In this document: piece by piece, positions 1 through 9,200 of the stretch | Numbering within the stretch: the first letter of the stretch is position 1 | How the letters are laid out: each line of letters opens with the position of its first letter | DNA from: Gammaproteobacteria bacterium | Lineage (GTDB): Bacteria; Pseudomonadota; Gammaproteobacteria; JAABTG01 | Reading direction: 5' to 3' | Length of the DNA stretch: 29,335 bases | Assembly: GCA_030066245.1 (NCBI GenBank) | Contig: JASJBY010000002.1 | Location: 1 to 29,335 of the forward strand | Notes under the pieces: model-generated | Databases searched by the model: none | The model's input: the letters and a program-made list of their open reading frames with translations, nothing else | Told to the model about the DNA's origin: nothing | Position numbers and translations under genes: made by a program

Positions 1-2471
1 GTGGGGTGGCCGTTGGGGTCGGTGGTGTGAGTCAAATTGCCCTCGGCGTCGTGGCGATAGACCGTGGATGGCCCTGTGGCCCCGAATTCTTCCACCAGCC
101 GGTTGAGCTGGTCGTAGACCCGTGAGCGCGTGCGCGTCAGGATACCGAGAGGATCGCTGAACTCTTCCTTTAAGCGGTTGCCGCGGGCGTCCAACGTGTA
201 GTCAATGCGATTGCCGAGACCATCGACCACGGCAATCAGCCGGTGCGCCGCGTCGTAGACGTATTCCAGAGATGCCCCGTTAGGCATGTCCAGCCTGACT
301 AGATTGCCGGCCCCATCGTAGTCGAATCGGGTAACGGCTCCGCCCACATCGCGGGTCAGGAGACGGCCCCTGGGGCCATAGGCGAGGCGTGTAACCAGTC
401 CGTTCGGGTCGATGACCGTCAGCGGCCGACCAAGCGCATCATGGGCCGTTACGTCGGTCGCCTGGTCGAGGGCGTTGGTGATGCGAACACGATTGCCATC
501 GGCATCGTAGGTGTAAACCGTAACATCAGCCACATCGGTACGCGGGCCGTCCGTGGCAGCCAGCAGGCCCTCGGGCGTGTAGCGATGGCTCCAGGTGCGG
601 CTTGCGCCGGTGGCCGTATCGGTCTCGGTGCGACTCAGCAGCCGGCCCTCGGCATCGTAGCTGTAAGCGGTCTCCCTGCCAGGCTCATGCAGGCGTACCG
701 GGAGCCGAAACTCCGGGTGCCATTCCGTGCGAATCGTACGCGCGTCGGGCGTGCCTGCGGCTTCGGTGCGCGAGATCTCCAGACCGCGGGCGTCGTGCTC
801 ATAGGTGGTCAGGTTGCCGTTGAAGTCGGTGCGGCTGGCGAGAAAGCCATCGGCGTCGTAAGTGCTCGCCTGGCCACCGGCACCGCAGGCCGCACACGCG
901 CGGGTCACGCTGGTGGGCTTGACCACGCCGCTCACCAGGTCGAAGCGGTAGGTGCTGGCACTGCCCAGCGCGTCGGTCACGGTGCGGCTGCCGTCATCGT
1001 GATAGCTGATCTCCACCCGCCCCACGCCCCCGGCATGTTCGCTGGAGACGGCCCGGCCCCGGTCGTCGTAGGCGTAGGTGGCGTAGCGCACGCCGTTCTC
1101 GTCGGTAATGCCGGTCAGGGCATGGACGAAACGCGCGTCCTCGTAGTGATAGCGGCGTGTCGGGTTGTCGCTGTCGTCATCCGGGGTGTCGTCGGGAAAG
1201 ACCACGGAGATCAGATTGTCATGCGTGTCGTAGCCGTAGCGGTAGGCCGATCCGTCAGGCGCGGTAACCGTGACCAGGCGTCTCTGAGCGTCGTGGAAGA
1301 ATGCGACCATGCGGCCGAAGGGGCCCACCACCCGGTCCAGCGTGTCCGGATCCGCGTCACCGCCCTCAGCCGGCATCAAGCCGTAATCCAGACGCAGGGT
1401 GTGTCCCCCGCGACGGGTGATGCTCATGAGCCGCCCGCCCGCGTCGTAGGTCTCCAGCGCATCGTCGCTGCCGCGATAGCGCCAGCCCTGATTACCCGAC
1501 AGCGCCTCCAGGTGCGCTTGCGCCCCACCGTAAGCCAGGAGAGCCCGACCCGACGCGTCGAAATACTGTATCCGGCCGTCGGGGCGTTGCGCGGCGACAT
1601 AGCCGTCCGACGGGTACAAACGCGCGTCGTAGGTCATGCGCCAATAGCGTCCGAAACCGCCCGTGGGGCGCTCCGCGCTGCCCCGGGGCCGATAGTAGCC
1701 GTGACTGTTGTAGCTCCTGGTCAGCGCCAGCGCGCCGGGGCCCACGGGACCCCAATCGCGCTCGGTGAGCTGCTTGTTGCCCTGCCCCGGCTGAATGGGA
1801 TTGCCCACGCCGCAGCTCGCCTCGGCGAAACGCGCACAGGGGAAGCCTGAGTAGCCCATGGGACAGGCGAAGTCCCGCCAGCGGCCGGCGATGATGCGCT
1901 CGCCGCCGTCCCCGTCAGTGCACTGCACGCTGATCTCGGCGAGGTTGGAGGTTTCGATGCCGTCGGTGTAGCGCGGACCGCCATTCCAGCAAACCGAGCT
2001 GATGCGCTCGCCGGGGCTCAGCCACCCGCGGAAGCGCCCGGATGCGGCGCAGCCGTCAATCCGCGAGGTGAACTCCTCGGCCTTGGACACGAGCAGCGCC
2101 TCGGTGAGCTGGACGGGCGTCCCCTCGCAGGGCGGCCTGGCGTAAGGGCCGTTCCACTGGGCGTTGTGGTGCAGGACCTCGCACCAGGCCGCCGACCGCG
2201 CGCTGTAGGACGGCGCGTGGTCGCAGAGCTGGTACTCCCAGGGCCGGGTTACTTTGCCGACACAGATGGCCTGGCCGCCATCCTCGATGCAGTCTTCAGG
2301 CTGGGGCCGGGAGGCGGCCGAGCCGCTGAAGGCGACCAGGCCCATGAGGAGACCTGCCCGCAGGAGTGGGCGGCGCCAGACCTGCCACCTTGTGGCGATG
2401 CGGTTCCTGCAGTCTGGCAGCTTGTTCCAGGCGAGCGATAAGGCAGGCCAGGCAGTTGGTCCCACCGCCAT
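1..2471 (-). CDS. Secreted RHS/YD-repeat protein, N-terminal part (3' end outside window)
   Basis: The minus strand is open from ATG 2471 to the left edge, giving 823 codons and no stop, so the C-terminus and any toxin tip are not visible. GGGAG lies 7 nt before the ATG. Residues 1-55 look like a long-n-region signal peptide: a basic stretch, a hydrophobic core at about 39-52, then Ala-Ala-Ser. A Cys-rich region (about 60-210) follows. The motif GNPIQPGQGNK at 213-223 is typical of the DUF6531 segment that opens RHS repeats. After it come many YD-type repeats, for example YTYDADGNRV and FDYDGAGNLV. RHS proteins form large beta-cocoon shells, often around a C-terminal toxin used against competitors. 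No secretion-system gene (VgrG, PAAR) is in view, so export by the Sec route is inferred. It is transcribed divergently from the PilZ gene at 2820. Confidence 0.9.
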   Translation of the reverse strand, partial: MAVGPTAWPALSLAWNKLPDCRNRIATRWQVWRRPLLRAGLLMGLVAFSGSAASRPQPEDCIEDGGQAICVGKVTRPWEYQLCDHAPSYSARSAAWCEVLHHNAQWNGPYARPPCEGTPVQLTEALLVSKAEEFTSRIDGCAASGRFRGWLSPGERISSVCWNGGPRYTDGIETSNLAEISVQCTDGDGGERIIAGRWRDFACPMGYSGFPCARFAEASCGVGNPIQPGQGNKQLTERDWGPVGPGALALTRSYNSHGYYRPRGSAERPTGGFGRYWRMTYDARLYPSDGYVAAQRPDGRIQYFDASGRALLAYGGAQAHLEALSGNQGWRYRGSDDALETYDAGGRLMSITRRGGHTLRLDYGLMPAEGGDADPDTLDRVVGPFGRMVAFFHDAQRRLVTVTAPDGSAYRYGYDTHDNLISVVFPDDTPDDDSDNPTRRYHYEDARFVHALTGITDENGVRYATYAYDDRGRAVSSEHAGGVGRVEISYHDDGSRTVTDALGSASTYRFDLVSGVVKPTSVTRACAACGAGGQASTYDADGFLASRTDFNGNLTTYEHDARGLEISRTEAAGTPDARTIRTEWHPEFRLPVRLHEPGRETAYSYDAEGRLLSRTETDTATGASRTWSHRYTPEGLLAATDGPRTDVADVTVYTYDADGNRVRITNALDQATDVTAHDALGRPLTVIDPNGLVTRLAYGPRGRLLTRDVGGAVTRFDYDGAGNLVRLDMPNGASLEYVYDAAHRLIAVVDGLGNRIDYTLDARGNRLKEEFSDPLGILTRTRSRVYDQLNRLVEEFGATGPSTVYRHDAEGNLTHTTDPNGHP

Positions 2472-2819
2472 GCGACTGCTCCCAATAAGTCCGTTTATTG
2501 TGTGTGCTTCCGTGCCGCCGGGAGCGGCGGCTGCACGCCTGCATGGCAGCGCGTGCCGTCTGTCCGGAGAGGTCGTGACGACAGCCCCCGGACACCGCGT
2601 CAGTATATACAAGCGCCGAGGCGAGGCAAGCGAAACGCCGTCCTTCGGCGTTGGCGGCACGCCGCCAGCCTGTGGGGACAAGCCCCACGGGGCAAAGGAC
2701 CGGGGCCGCCGGGCCGGGCGAAAACCGGCCAAAAAGCTCAAGGCCCCCCCCTCTGCTGCCGATGCACCCGAGAAGGACCCGCGTTCGACGGGATCACCAC
2801 AGCCGGGATCAGCGCAGCT
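2472..2819. other. Divergent intergenic region with tandem hairpins
   Basis: This 348-nt gap separates the RHS gene from the PilZ gene. Four closely spaced perfect hairpins can be drawn. AACGCCG/CGGCGTT has a TCCTT loop (2634-2652). GGCGG/CCGCC has a CACG loop (2653-2666). GTGGGG/CCCCAC has an ACAAG loop (2672-2688). GGCCGG/CCGGCC has a GCGAAAA loop (2712-2730). None is followed by a T-run on either strand, so they do not look like terminators. They may belong to a structured leader of the PilZ mRNA. The open frame crossing this stretch from 2502 has no coding character before 2820. Confidence 0.45.
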
Positions 2820-3398
2820 ATGAGGCCCCTGAAAGCACCCAAGAACTCCCTGGAAGAAGAAGAGATCGTGCAGGAACTGGCTGAGCTCGAGACTCGTCTC
2901 AAGCAGACGGAGCCGCCCGCCAACACGTTCGAGGTCCGACGCCGCAGCTTCTACGAAGCGCTCGCCAGGATGTGGCGCCAGCGCCTGTCGCTTCTCAAGA
3001 CCGGCGGCAGCGCCGGGGAGGCGGCGGGGGAAGCCGGTCCGCCAACGGAAACGGCGCCGACGGCCGAGCCGCGCCAGGAGACCGCCGAAGGCGCGGACCG
3101 GCGGCGCACGCCGCGTCTGGATACCGATGTCGACGCGGAGATCATCGCCGCCAACGGCCAGACCGGCCCGGCACGCGTGCTGAACGTCTCCCGCGGCGGC
3201 ATCGCCGTCAGCTTCGACCGGGACACTCTGCGCACGGTGTTCCCCGACAACCAGGTGTTGCCCGGCAGCGTGGTGTCCATAAGCTTCCAGACCCCTGACA
3301 CCGATTCACCCCCGCGCATCGTGCAGGCCACGGGCGTGGTGGTGTGGGTTCAGCAGGTCCAGGGAGACCAGTATCACCTCGGTCTGCGCTGGGGCTGA
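2820..3398 (+). CDS. PilZ-domain protein with N-terminal helical segment
   Basis: This is a 192-residue cytoplasmic protein. Residues 1-60 are acidic then basic and probably helical or coiled coil. Residues 61-92 are a Gly/Ala/Pro/Glu linker. Residues 93-192 form a PilZ domain with the two c-di-GMP-binding signatures intact: RxxxR at R95-R99 and NxSxxG at N122, S124 and G127. It is therefore expected to bind c-di-GMP; the effector target is unknown. The frame is open upstream to 2502, but that part does not read like protein. ATG 2820 starts a plausible N-terminus, although its Shine-Dalgarno sequence is weak. The gene is convergent with the GGDEF-EAL gene, which ends 17 nt away. Confidence 0.88.
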   Translation: MRPLKAPKNSLEEEEIVQELAELETRLKQTEPPANTFEVRRRSFYEALARMWRQRLSLLKTGGSAGEAAGEAGPPTETAPTAEPRQETAEGADRRRTPRLDTDVDAEIIAANGQTGPARVLNVSRGGIAVSFDRDTLRTVFPDNQVLPGSVVSISFQTPDTDSPPRIVQATGVVVWVQQVQGDQYHLGLRWG

Positions 3399-3415
3399 CG
3401 CCCCGACCCGGTACG

Positions 3416-6226
3416 CTAGTCCCGCGCGAGCGCCCCGGGCGGTTCCTCCACAACCGCCCGCCGAAGCAGCTCCGAGAACTCCCCTTCCGGCACCGGCCGG
3501 CTGAAGTAGTAACCCTGGAAAGTAGCGCAGCCTTTCTGCTCCAGGAAGCCGAGCTCTTCCGCCGTTTCCACCCCTTCGGCAATGACCCGCAGTGAGAGGT
3601 GTCGCGCCATGGCCATGATGGCTTCCACAATGGCCGCGTTCCCGGGGCTGGCGGTCACGTTGCGAACGAACGACTGATCGATCTTCAGGATGTTGAGAGG
3701 CAGTTGCTGCAGATAGGCCAGCGACGAGTAGCCCGTGCCGAAGTCGTCCATGGAGAAGCTGACGCCGATGCCCTTCAGTGCCTGCATCTTCTCGACGGTT
3801 TCCACCGCCTTGTTCAGAATGACGCCCTCGGTCAGCTCCAGCACCAGCCGGTCCGGCGGCATTTCGGTCTGCAACAGCACCCGCTCGACCATGCGCACGA
3901 AGCCGGGCTCATGGAATTGCCTGGGGCTCACATTCACGGCGAGATGGCGCATCTGCCCGGCCAGGCCCGCATCATGCCACTGCCGGAACAGGCCGCACGC
4001 TTCCCGCAGCACCCACTCGCCGATGGGCAGAATCAGGCCGGTCTCCTCGGCGACGGGAATGAACAGGGCGGGCGACACCGGGGCGCCGTCACGGGGCTGC
4101 CACCTGAGGAGTGCCTCGGCCCCGGTGATGCGTCCCTCGGTGTCCACCTGGGCCTGGAAGTGGAGGCTGAACTCCTCCCGCCCCAGAGCGGCCCGCAGAT
4201 GGCTCTGCACCCGGAGTCGCTCCTCCACGGCGGTCTGCATCTCGGGCAGAAAGAACTGCACCGTGTTGCGGCCACCCTCCTTGGCCCGGTACATGGCGGT
4301 ATCCGCCTGCCGCAGGATGTCGTCGGCCCCGTTCTGGTCCAGGGGAAACAGGGCAATGCCGACGCTGGGCGTCACGTGCAGCGCCCGGCCGTCCAGAGTG
4401 TAGGCACGCGACAACGCAGCCCGCACCTTGTCGGCCACGCGACGGGCATGATTGGCCGTCACCTCCGGGTCGTCGCTGATCTCGGGCAGCAGCACCACGA
4501 ACTCGTCGCCGCCCAGCCGGGCCACCGTGTCCTCCTTGCGCAGCGTCTGCTGAAGCCGAGACCCGACCAGCCGCAACAGCTCGTCTCCGGTGCGGTGCCC
4601 GAGTGAGTCGTTCACGGTCTTGAAGTGGTCCAGGTCGATGAACAGCACGGCCCCCTTGTGCCCGTGGCGCAGGTATGACGCCAGGCTGCGCTCCAGCCGG
4701 TCCATGAGCAGGCGCCGGTTCGGCAGCCCGGTGAGCGCGTCATGGTAGGCCCGGTAGGCGATCTCGGCCTCCGCGCGCCGGCGCATGATCCCCATGCTGA
4801 GGACATCGGCGACCCGCGCCAGAAAGGCCGTCTCGTGCTCGACTCGCCGGTGTCCGTCGGGCAGGTAGACCACCATGACGCCCAGCACTTCGTCGCCGGC
4901 CAGGATGGGTACGTTGTAATGGCCGTGGGGCAGCATGTTCTCGTAGCGGATCTCGTGCTGCTCATCCACGCCCGTGACACACTGGATGCGCCGCTCGGCG
5001 GCTGCCCGACCGCAGAGACACTTTCCGAACGGCACCCAGGCACAGGATTCGTGCAGCGCCGGCGCCAAGTCCCGAGCCGCCACCAGCCGCAGACCCCGCT
5101 CGCCGTGGCGTCGCTCGGCCAGGAAGACCCCGCCCTTGGGCAAGAAGCCCAGCCAGGGCACGGACTCCATGAGATTGTCCAAGGCCTGCTGCAGGTATGG
5201 CTTCACGGCTAATGGCTGCAGGGACAGTCGCAGCAGCTGGCTGAGCGCCTGCTCCTCGGCGGCAGCCCGCTCGATGTGGGTCTGCTGGGACTTGACTTGG
5301 GACAGATCGACGAAGGCGGCCACATAGTGAGACGTCTGCAGGCTGTCGTCCCGCACGGCCGTTATGCTCAACCACTGGGGATACACCTCCCCGTTCTTGC
5401 GGCGGTTCCAGATCTCACCCTCCCAGTGTCCCTCGCGCAGCAGGCCTTCCCACATGCGCTGGTAGAAAGCGGGGTCATGGCGCTCGGACTGGAGCAGGCG
5501 TGGATTCCGTCCCACCACCTCTGCCGGCTCGAAGCCGGTAATGCGGGTGAAAGCCTGATTGACCCGCAGGATGTTGGCTTCGCCGTCGGCGATGAGCATC
5601 CCGTCATGGGTCTCGAACGCGGTCGCCGCCAGGCGCAGGGCTTCCTCCGCCCGCTTGCGCTCGGAGATGTCGCGCACCACCGCGACCACCTGGGCCTGGT
5701 CCGAATCATTGTCCAGGCGGCGGAGACTGACCTCGACGGGAAACTCCTCGCCGCTCCTGCGCCTCGCCACCCATTCAAACTCCAGCTTCTCGTCGTTGGA
5801 CACGCGCCGTACCCGGTCCACGGCCATGTCGAAGGTGAAACCACTGCCCATCAGGGCTCCGAAGCCCGCCGCCATCATCTCGTCGCGTTCGTAACCGAAC
5901 ACCCGGAGGGTCTGCTCGTTGACGTTCAGCAGACGGCCGTCCGAATCGTGTAGGAAGATCATGTCGGGAGACCCTTCGTAGAGGGCCTTCAGATGCGCCT
6001 GGGCCGCACGCAGCCGGTTCTCGGCTGTGCTCAGTTGGTGGTCGGGATCCTGCGTCCCTGGGGGCGATGGGCTCGGGTCAGGAGCAGCGGTCCCTCGCTC
6101 CCGGTCTGCCTGCTGGTAGGCGCGATCCACCGCGTCCAGAAGTGCCTGCCACTGGTCGCGGCGCGGGGGCGCCGCGGCAGCATCAAGTCCGAGCTTTTCG
6201 AGCTGGCGACGCAGGGCGCGGTGCAC
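3416..6226 (-). CDS. PAS-PAS-GAF-GGDEF-EAL cyclic-di-GMP synthase/phosphodiesterase
   Basis: This 936-residue protein has no clear membrane segment, so it is probably a cytoplasmic sensor. Order: a helical N-terminus (1-75), PAS 1 (about 80-195), PAS 2 (about 200-310, ending in a PAC-like segment), GAF (about 330-480), GGDEF (about 490-655) and EAL (about 665-925). The cyclase signature GGDEF is intact at 572-576. The product-inhibition I-site RKED lies at 563-566, five residues before it. The EAL half keeps EALLRW at 704, NVSPRQF, ELTEG, DDFGTGYSS, KIDQSF and EGVET, so both activities are possible. The start is GTG 6226 with a weak Shine-Dalgarno. It lies 13 nt after the stop of the DUF1631-PP2C gene, which indicates co-transcription. 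The ligands of the sensor domains cannot be read from sequence. Confidence 0.95.
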   Translation of the reverse strand: MHRALRRQLEKLGLDAAAAPPRRDQWQALLDAVDRAYQQADRERGTAAPDPSPSPPGTQDPDHQLSTAENRLRAAQAHLKALYEGSPDMIFLHDSDGRLLNVNEQTLRVFGYERDEMMAAGFGALMGSGFTFDMAVDRVRRVSNDEKLEFEWVARRRSGEEFPVEVSLRRLDNDSDQAQVVAVVRDISERKRAEEALRLAATAFETHDGMLIADGEANILRVNQAFTRITGFEPAEVVGRNPRLLQSERHDPAFYQRMWEGLLREGHWEGEIWNRRKNGEVYPQWLSITAVRDDSLQTSHYVAAFVDLSQVKSQQTHIERAAAEEQALSQLLRLSLQPLAVKPYLQQALDNLMESVPWLGFLPKGGVFLAERRHGERGLRLVAARDLAPALHESCAWVPFGKCLCGRAAAERRIQCVTGVDEQHEIRYENMLPHGHYNVPILAGDEVLGVMVVYLPDGHRRVEHETAFLARVADVLSMGIMRRRAEAEIAYRAYHDALTGLPNRRLLMDRLERSLASYLRHGHKGAVLFIDLDHFKTVNDSLGHRTGDELLRLVGSRLQQTLRKEDTVARLGGDEFVVLLPEISDDPEVTANHARRVADKVRAALSRAYTLDGRALHVTPSVGIALFPLDQNGADDILRQADTAMYRAKEGGRNTVQFFLPEMQTAVEERLRVQSHLRAALGREEFSLHFQAQVDTEGRITGAEALLRWQPRDGAPVSPALFIPVAEETGLILPIGEWVLREACGLFRQWHDAGLAGQMRHLAVNVSPRQFHEPGFVRMVERVLLQTEMPPDRLVLELTEGVILNKAVETVEKMQALKGIGVSFSMDDFGTGYSSLAYLQQLPLNILKIDQSFVRNVTASPGNAAIVEAIMAMARHLSLRVIAEGVETAEELGFLEQKGCATFQGYYFSRPVPEGEFSELLRRAVVEEPPGALARD

Positions 6227-6239
6227 TGGACTGCTCTTG

Positions 6240-9200
6240 CTAAGTGGCGGGCAGCGTCGCCTTGAGCCGCCCCATGAGGCTTCCCACTGCCCGGTCGAAA
6301 AGCGGCACGTTCTCGAGCAGACCGGCGCTGCCGCGGCGGAACTCCACCGCCAGCCCCTTGGACGTGGCTTCGGCCACCTTCTGGCCCTGCCGATCGGTGA
6401 ACAGGAGCGCCCCCGTGGTCGGGCTGACCCAGGTCAGTCGCGCACGCCGCACGGTGCCGTCGTCCTGGCGGAACGCAACCCAGGTGCCCACATCCAGGCC
6501 GGTCGCCAGCTCGCTGAAGCCATCGTCCGAATCCTCGGCGAAACCTTCTGCGATCATGCCCTCCAGGATGATCTCTTCGATTCCACTCTGGTCTGCGTGC
6601 GCCCCTTCGGCGTCGGCCTGGGCCGACGCGGCGCCCGCGGCCCCGAGTCCATTGCGCAGTCCGTCCAGCATCATGTTCACCGCCAGGGCGCTGGCCACCT
6701 CGCCGGCGTTGTATCCACCCATGCCGTCGGCCAGCAGGGCGACCCCCAGGGCGGGGTCGAAGCCGATGCTGTCTTCGTTGTGGCTGCGCTTGCGGCCGAC
6801 ATCGGTCACCGCGACGATCTCCAGGCTCTCCTCCAGGTTGTCCACGCCGCAGTGACGGCCGGTGAACGAGGCCAGAACCTTGACCAGGACCACGGAAACG
6901 TTGTCCTTGCCGCCGGCTTCGTTCGCCAGTCTCACCAGATAGGCCGCCAGCGCCTGCAGATCCACGCCCGGCTCGGAAAGGGCGGCCTGCATCACTTCGG
7001 CCTCCAGCAGATCGCTCAGCCCGTCGGAGCAGAGCAGGAAGATGTCACCGGCGACAACGGCTTCGCGGCGCAGGTCCACCTTTTCGTCGGCAGCGATGCC
7101 CATGGCCCGCGTCACGTAGTTCTTGTTGTTCGACTCTTGCGCTTCCTCCCGGGTGTAGAAGCCCTGGGCAATCAGCCGCTCCAGCAGGGAGTGGTCCACG
7201 GTGAGCTGCTCGAGCTGTCCGTGGCGCAGGCGGTAGAGCCTGGAGTCACCCACGTGGGCAATGGTGACCGTGTCGTCGGAGAACAACGCCGCCACCAGCG
7301 TGGTCCCCATGCCTGCGCACTCGGAGCGGCTCTCGGCGACCTCGTAGATGGCCCTGTTGGCCCGCCCGAAAGCCGCCTCGACCACCGCGAACTCGTGACT
7401 GGTCTCCGGCGTCCGTGACGCCCCGTGCGGCTGCGGCGCCGGCGCCAGGCCGGCCGCCGGCGCCGCGTGCCCCCGCCCCAACTCCGCGTGCACCGCCGCC
7501 GCGTGCAGTCCGGCCAGCTCCGCGAGGAAGTCGGTTGCCTCTTCCTTGGTCGCGCCGGCCATGGCCATGCCTTCCTTCAGGCGCTTCAGCAGCTCCGGCA
7601 GCATGCCGACCAGCCGCTGCTGTTCCTCCCCGCCCGTCTTGATGGCAACGCTCCAGATCAGGTCTTCCATGGTTTGCACGGCGGCCTGCCATTCGGAACC
7701 GTCCGCTCCCCGCTCCAGATGCGTGAAGGCCAGCATGTCCCGCCAGGTATGGCGCAGGAAGTCTTCAATCGCCGGCGGCACTTCGGCATCGGTCAGACTG
7801 ACCTCAACGGCAGCCGTTGCCCGGTGTCGGGACGCGGTCAGCTGCTCCCGGTCGTGCACGAGTGCGGCCGATTTGTCCTCGCTCGGCGCCGCTGCCGACT
7901 GCTGCTCCTCGGCAAAGGTCTCCAGCTCCGAGAGCAGCTCCCCGAAGATCCCGAGGTCGTCCTCGAACTGCTCCGCCACCCGCACGACCACGCTCTCCAC
8001 CATCCGGTAGAGCGGATCATCCTGGCCATGGTCCTCGTTCCAGCCGATGGCGAGCCGCGCCAGGGTGTCCAGAAGCTGGCGAACCGGATGGGTCCTCTTG
8101 GAGAAGACCGTGCCGTCCATCATGGCCACCTTGAGAACCGGGATCTGCAGCCTGCCGATCAAGGCCTTCATGGCATCCGGCACATTCCCGTCATCGAGAA
8201 TGAAGTCGAAGAGCATGGTCACGACGTCCAGGGTCATGACGTCCACCACGCTCATGCTGTTGGCAAACTCGGTGCTCCGCAGCTCGCGCAGCACGTTCAC
8301 GTTGCCGGCACTCAGGCTGGCCGCGTCCAGCGCGGCGTCTTGCGTCAGCACGGACTGCGGTTGACCGCGCTGCAGCATGGTGAGCTTGTGCAGCACACCG
8401 GCGTTCCCGCCTCCCCCCAGGCCCGTTGCGGCGGTGCCGGGTGGCGCCCGCGCACCGGCCATGTCGGCGGATGGGGCCGGTGGCGTTCCAGCCAGCGAGA
8501 CATGGCCTGCCGGCGCATCGAGCGCAGTCCCGGGCGCTCCAGCCGAGACCCCACCCGCCATTCCGCCGCCGGCCTCGGCGACCGCTCCCTCAGCGCCGAC
8601 CAGCTGCTGCAGCATGGAAAGCAGGTCCGCGGGCGTCGGCGCGTGGGCGGCCAGCGACGGCGGGTAGCCACTGGATCCCCCCGTGACCGGGGGCGCATTC
8701 GAGGCGACAGGGTCGGCGGCCACTGCCTCGGGCTGCCCTTCCACCGGCTCCTGCGCCGGGCGGGGGGTCGCGCGGCTCGGGCCGGGCCGCTGCAGGGGCG
8801 CCTTGGGGATCCTGGCGAGCACGCCCTTCTGGGCGAGATGACGGTTTATTTCCTCGTATACGCCCTTCATCTCGGGGGCAACTGCGCGTTCGAACAGCTT
8901 GAAGATGATGAGCTTGATCTCGGTCTCCGAGTCCAGCTGCTCGGTGGCTTCCTTGAAGGCATTGCAGATCAGCTTGGGCGAGAGCGGGTTGTCGTCGCTG
9001 GCGAGCTCCGGCTCATTGAGCAGCACCGCCATGCGCTGCTCCAGAGCCAGCAGCTCATCCTGGCAGGCCGCGGATATCTTGGCCGCGGCGTTGCCGACGG
9101 CCAGGTCCTCCTCCAGCTCGTCGTTGCCCACCAGGCTCAGCTCCAGTCCCGACGCTTCCACGTCCTGTCCGGCGGCCGCGGTCGCGCGTTCACCGCGCAC

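Noticed and set aside
441..1850. Long plus-strand open frame (469 codons)
   Set aside because: It is antisense to the RHS gene, whose minus-strand translation has clear YD repeats; high GC creates such shadow frames.
2634..2730. c-di-GMP-I (GEMM) riboswitch upstream of the PilZ gene
   Set aside because: The stems do not show the conserved core of that riboswitch (no GGGCAAACC or GGGACGCAAAGCC segments).
6579..7451. Assembly error as the cause of the permuted PP2C order
   Set aside because: Not excluded, but less likely: all junctions stay in frame, fall in linkers, and both ends of DUF1631 are intact. Kept as the main refutation test.
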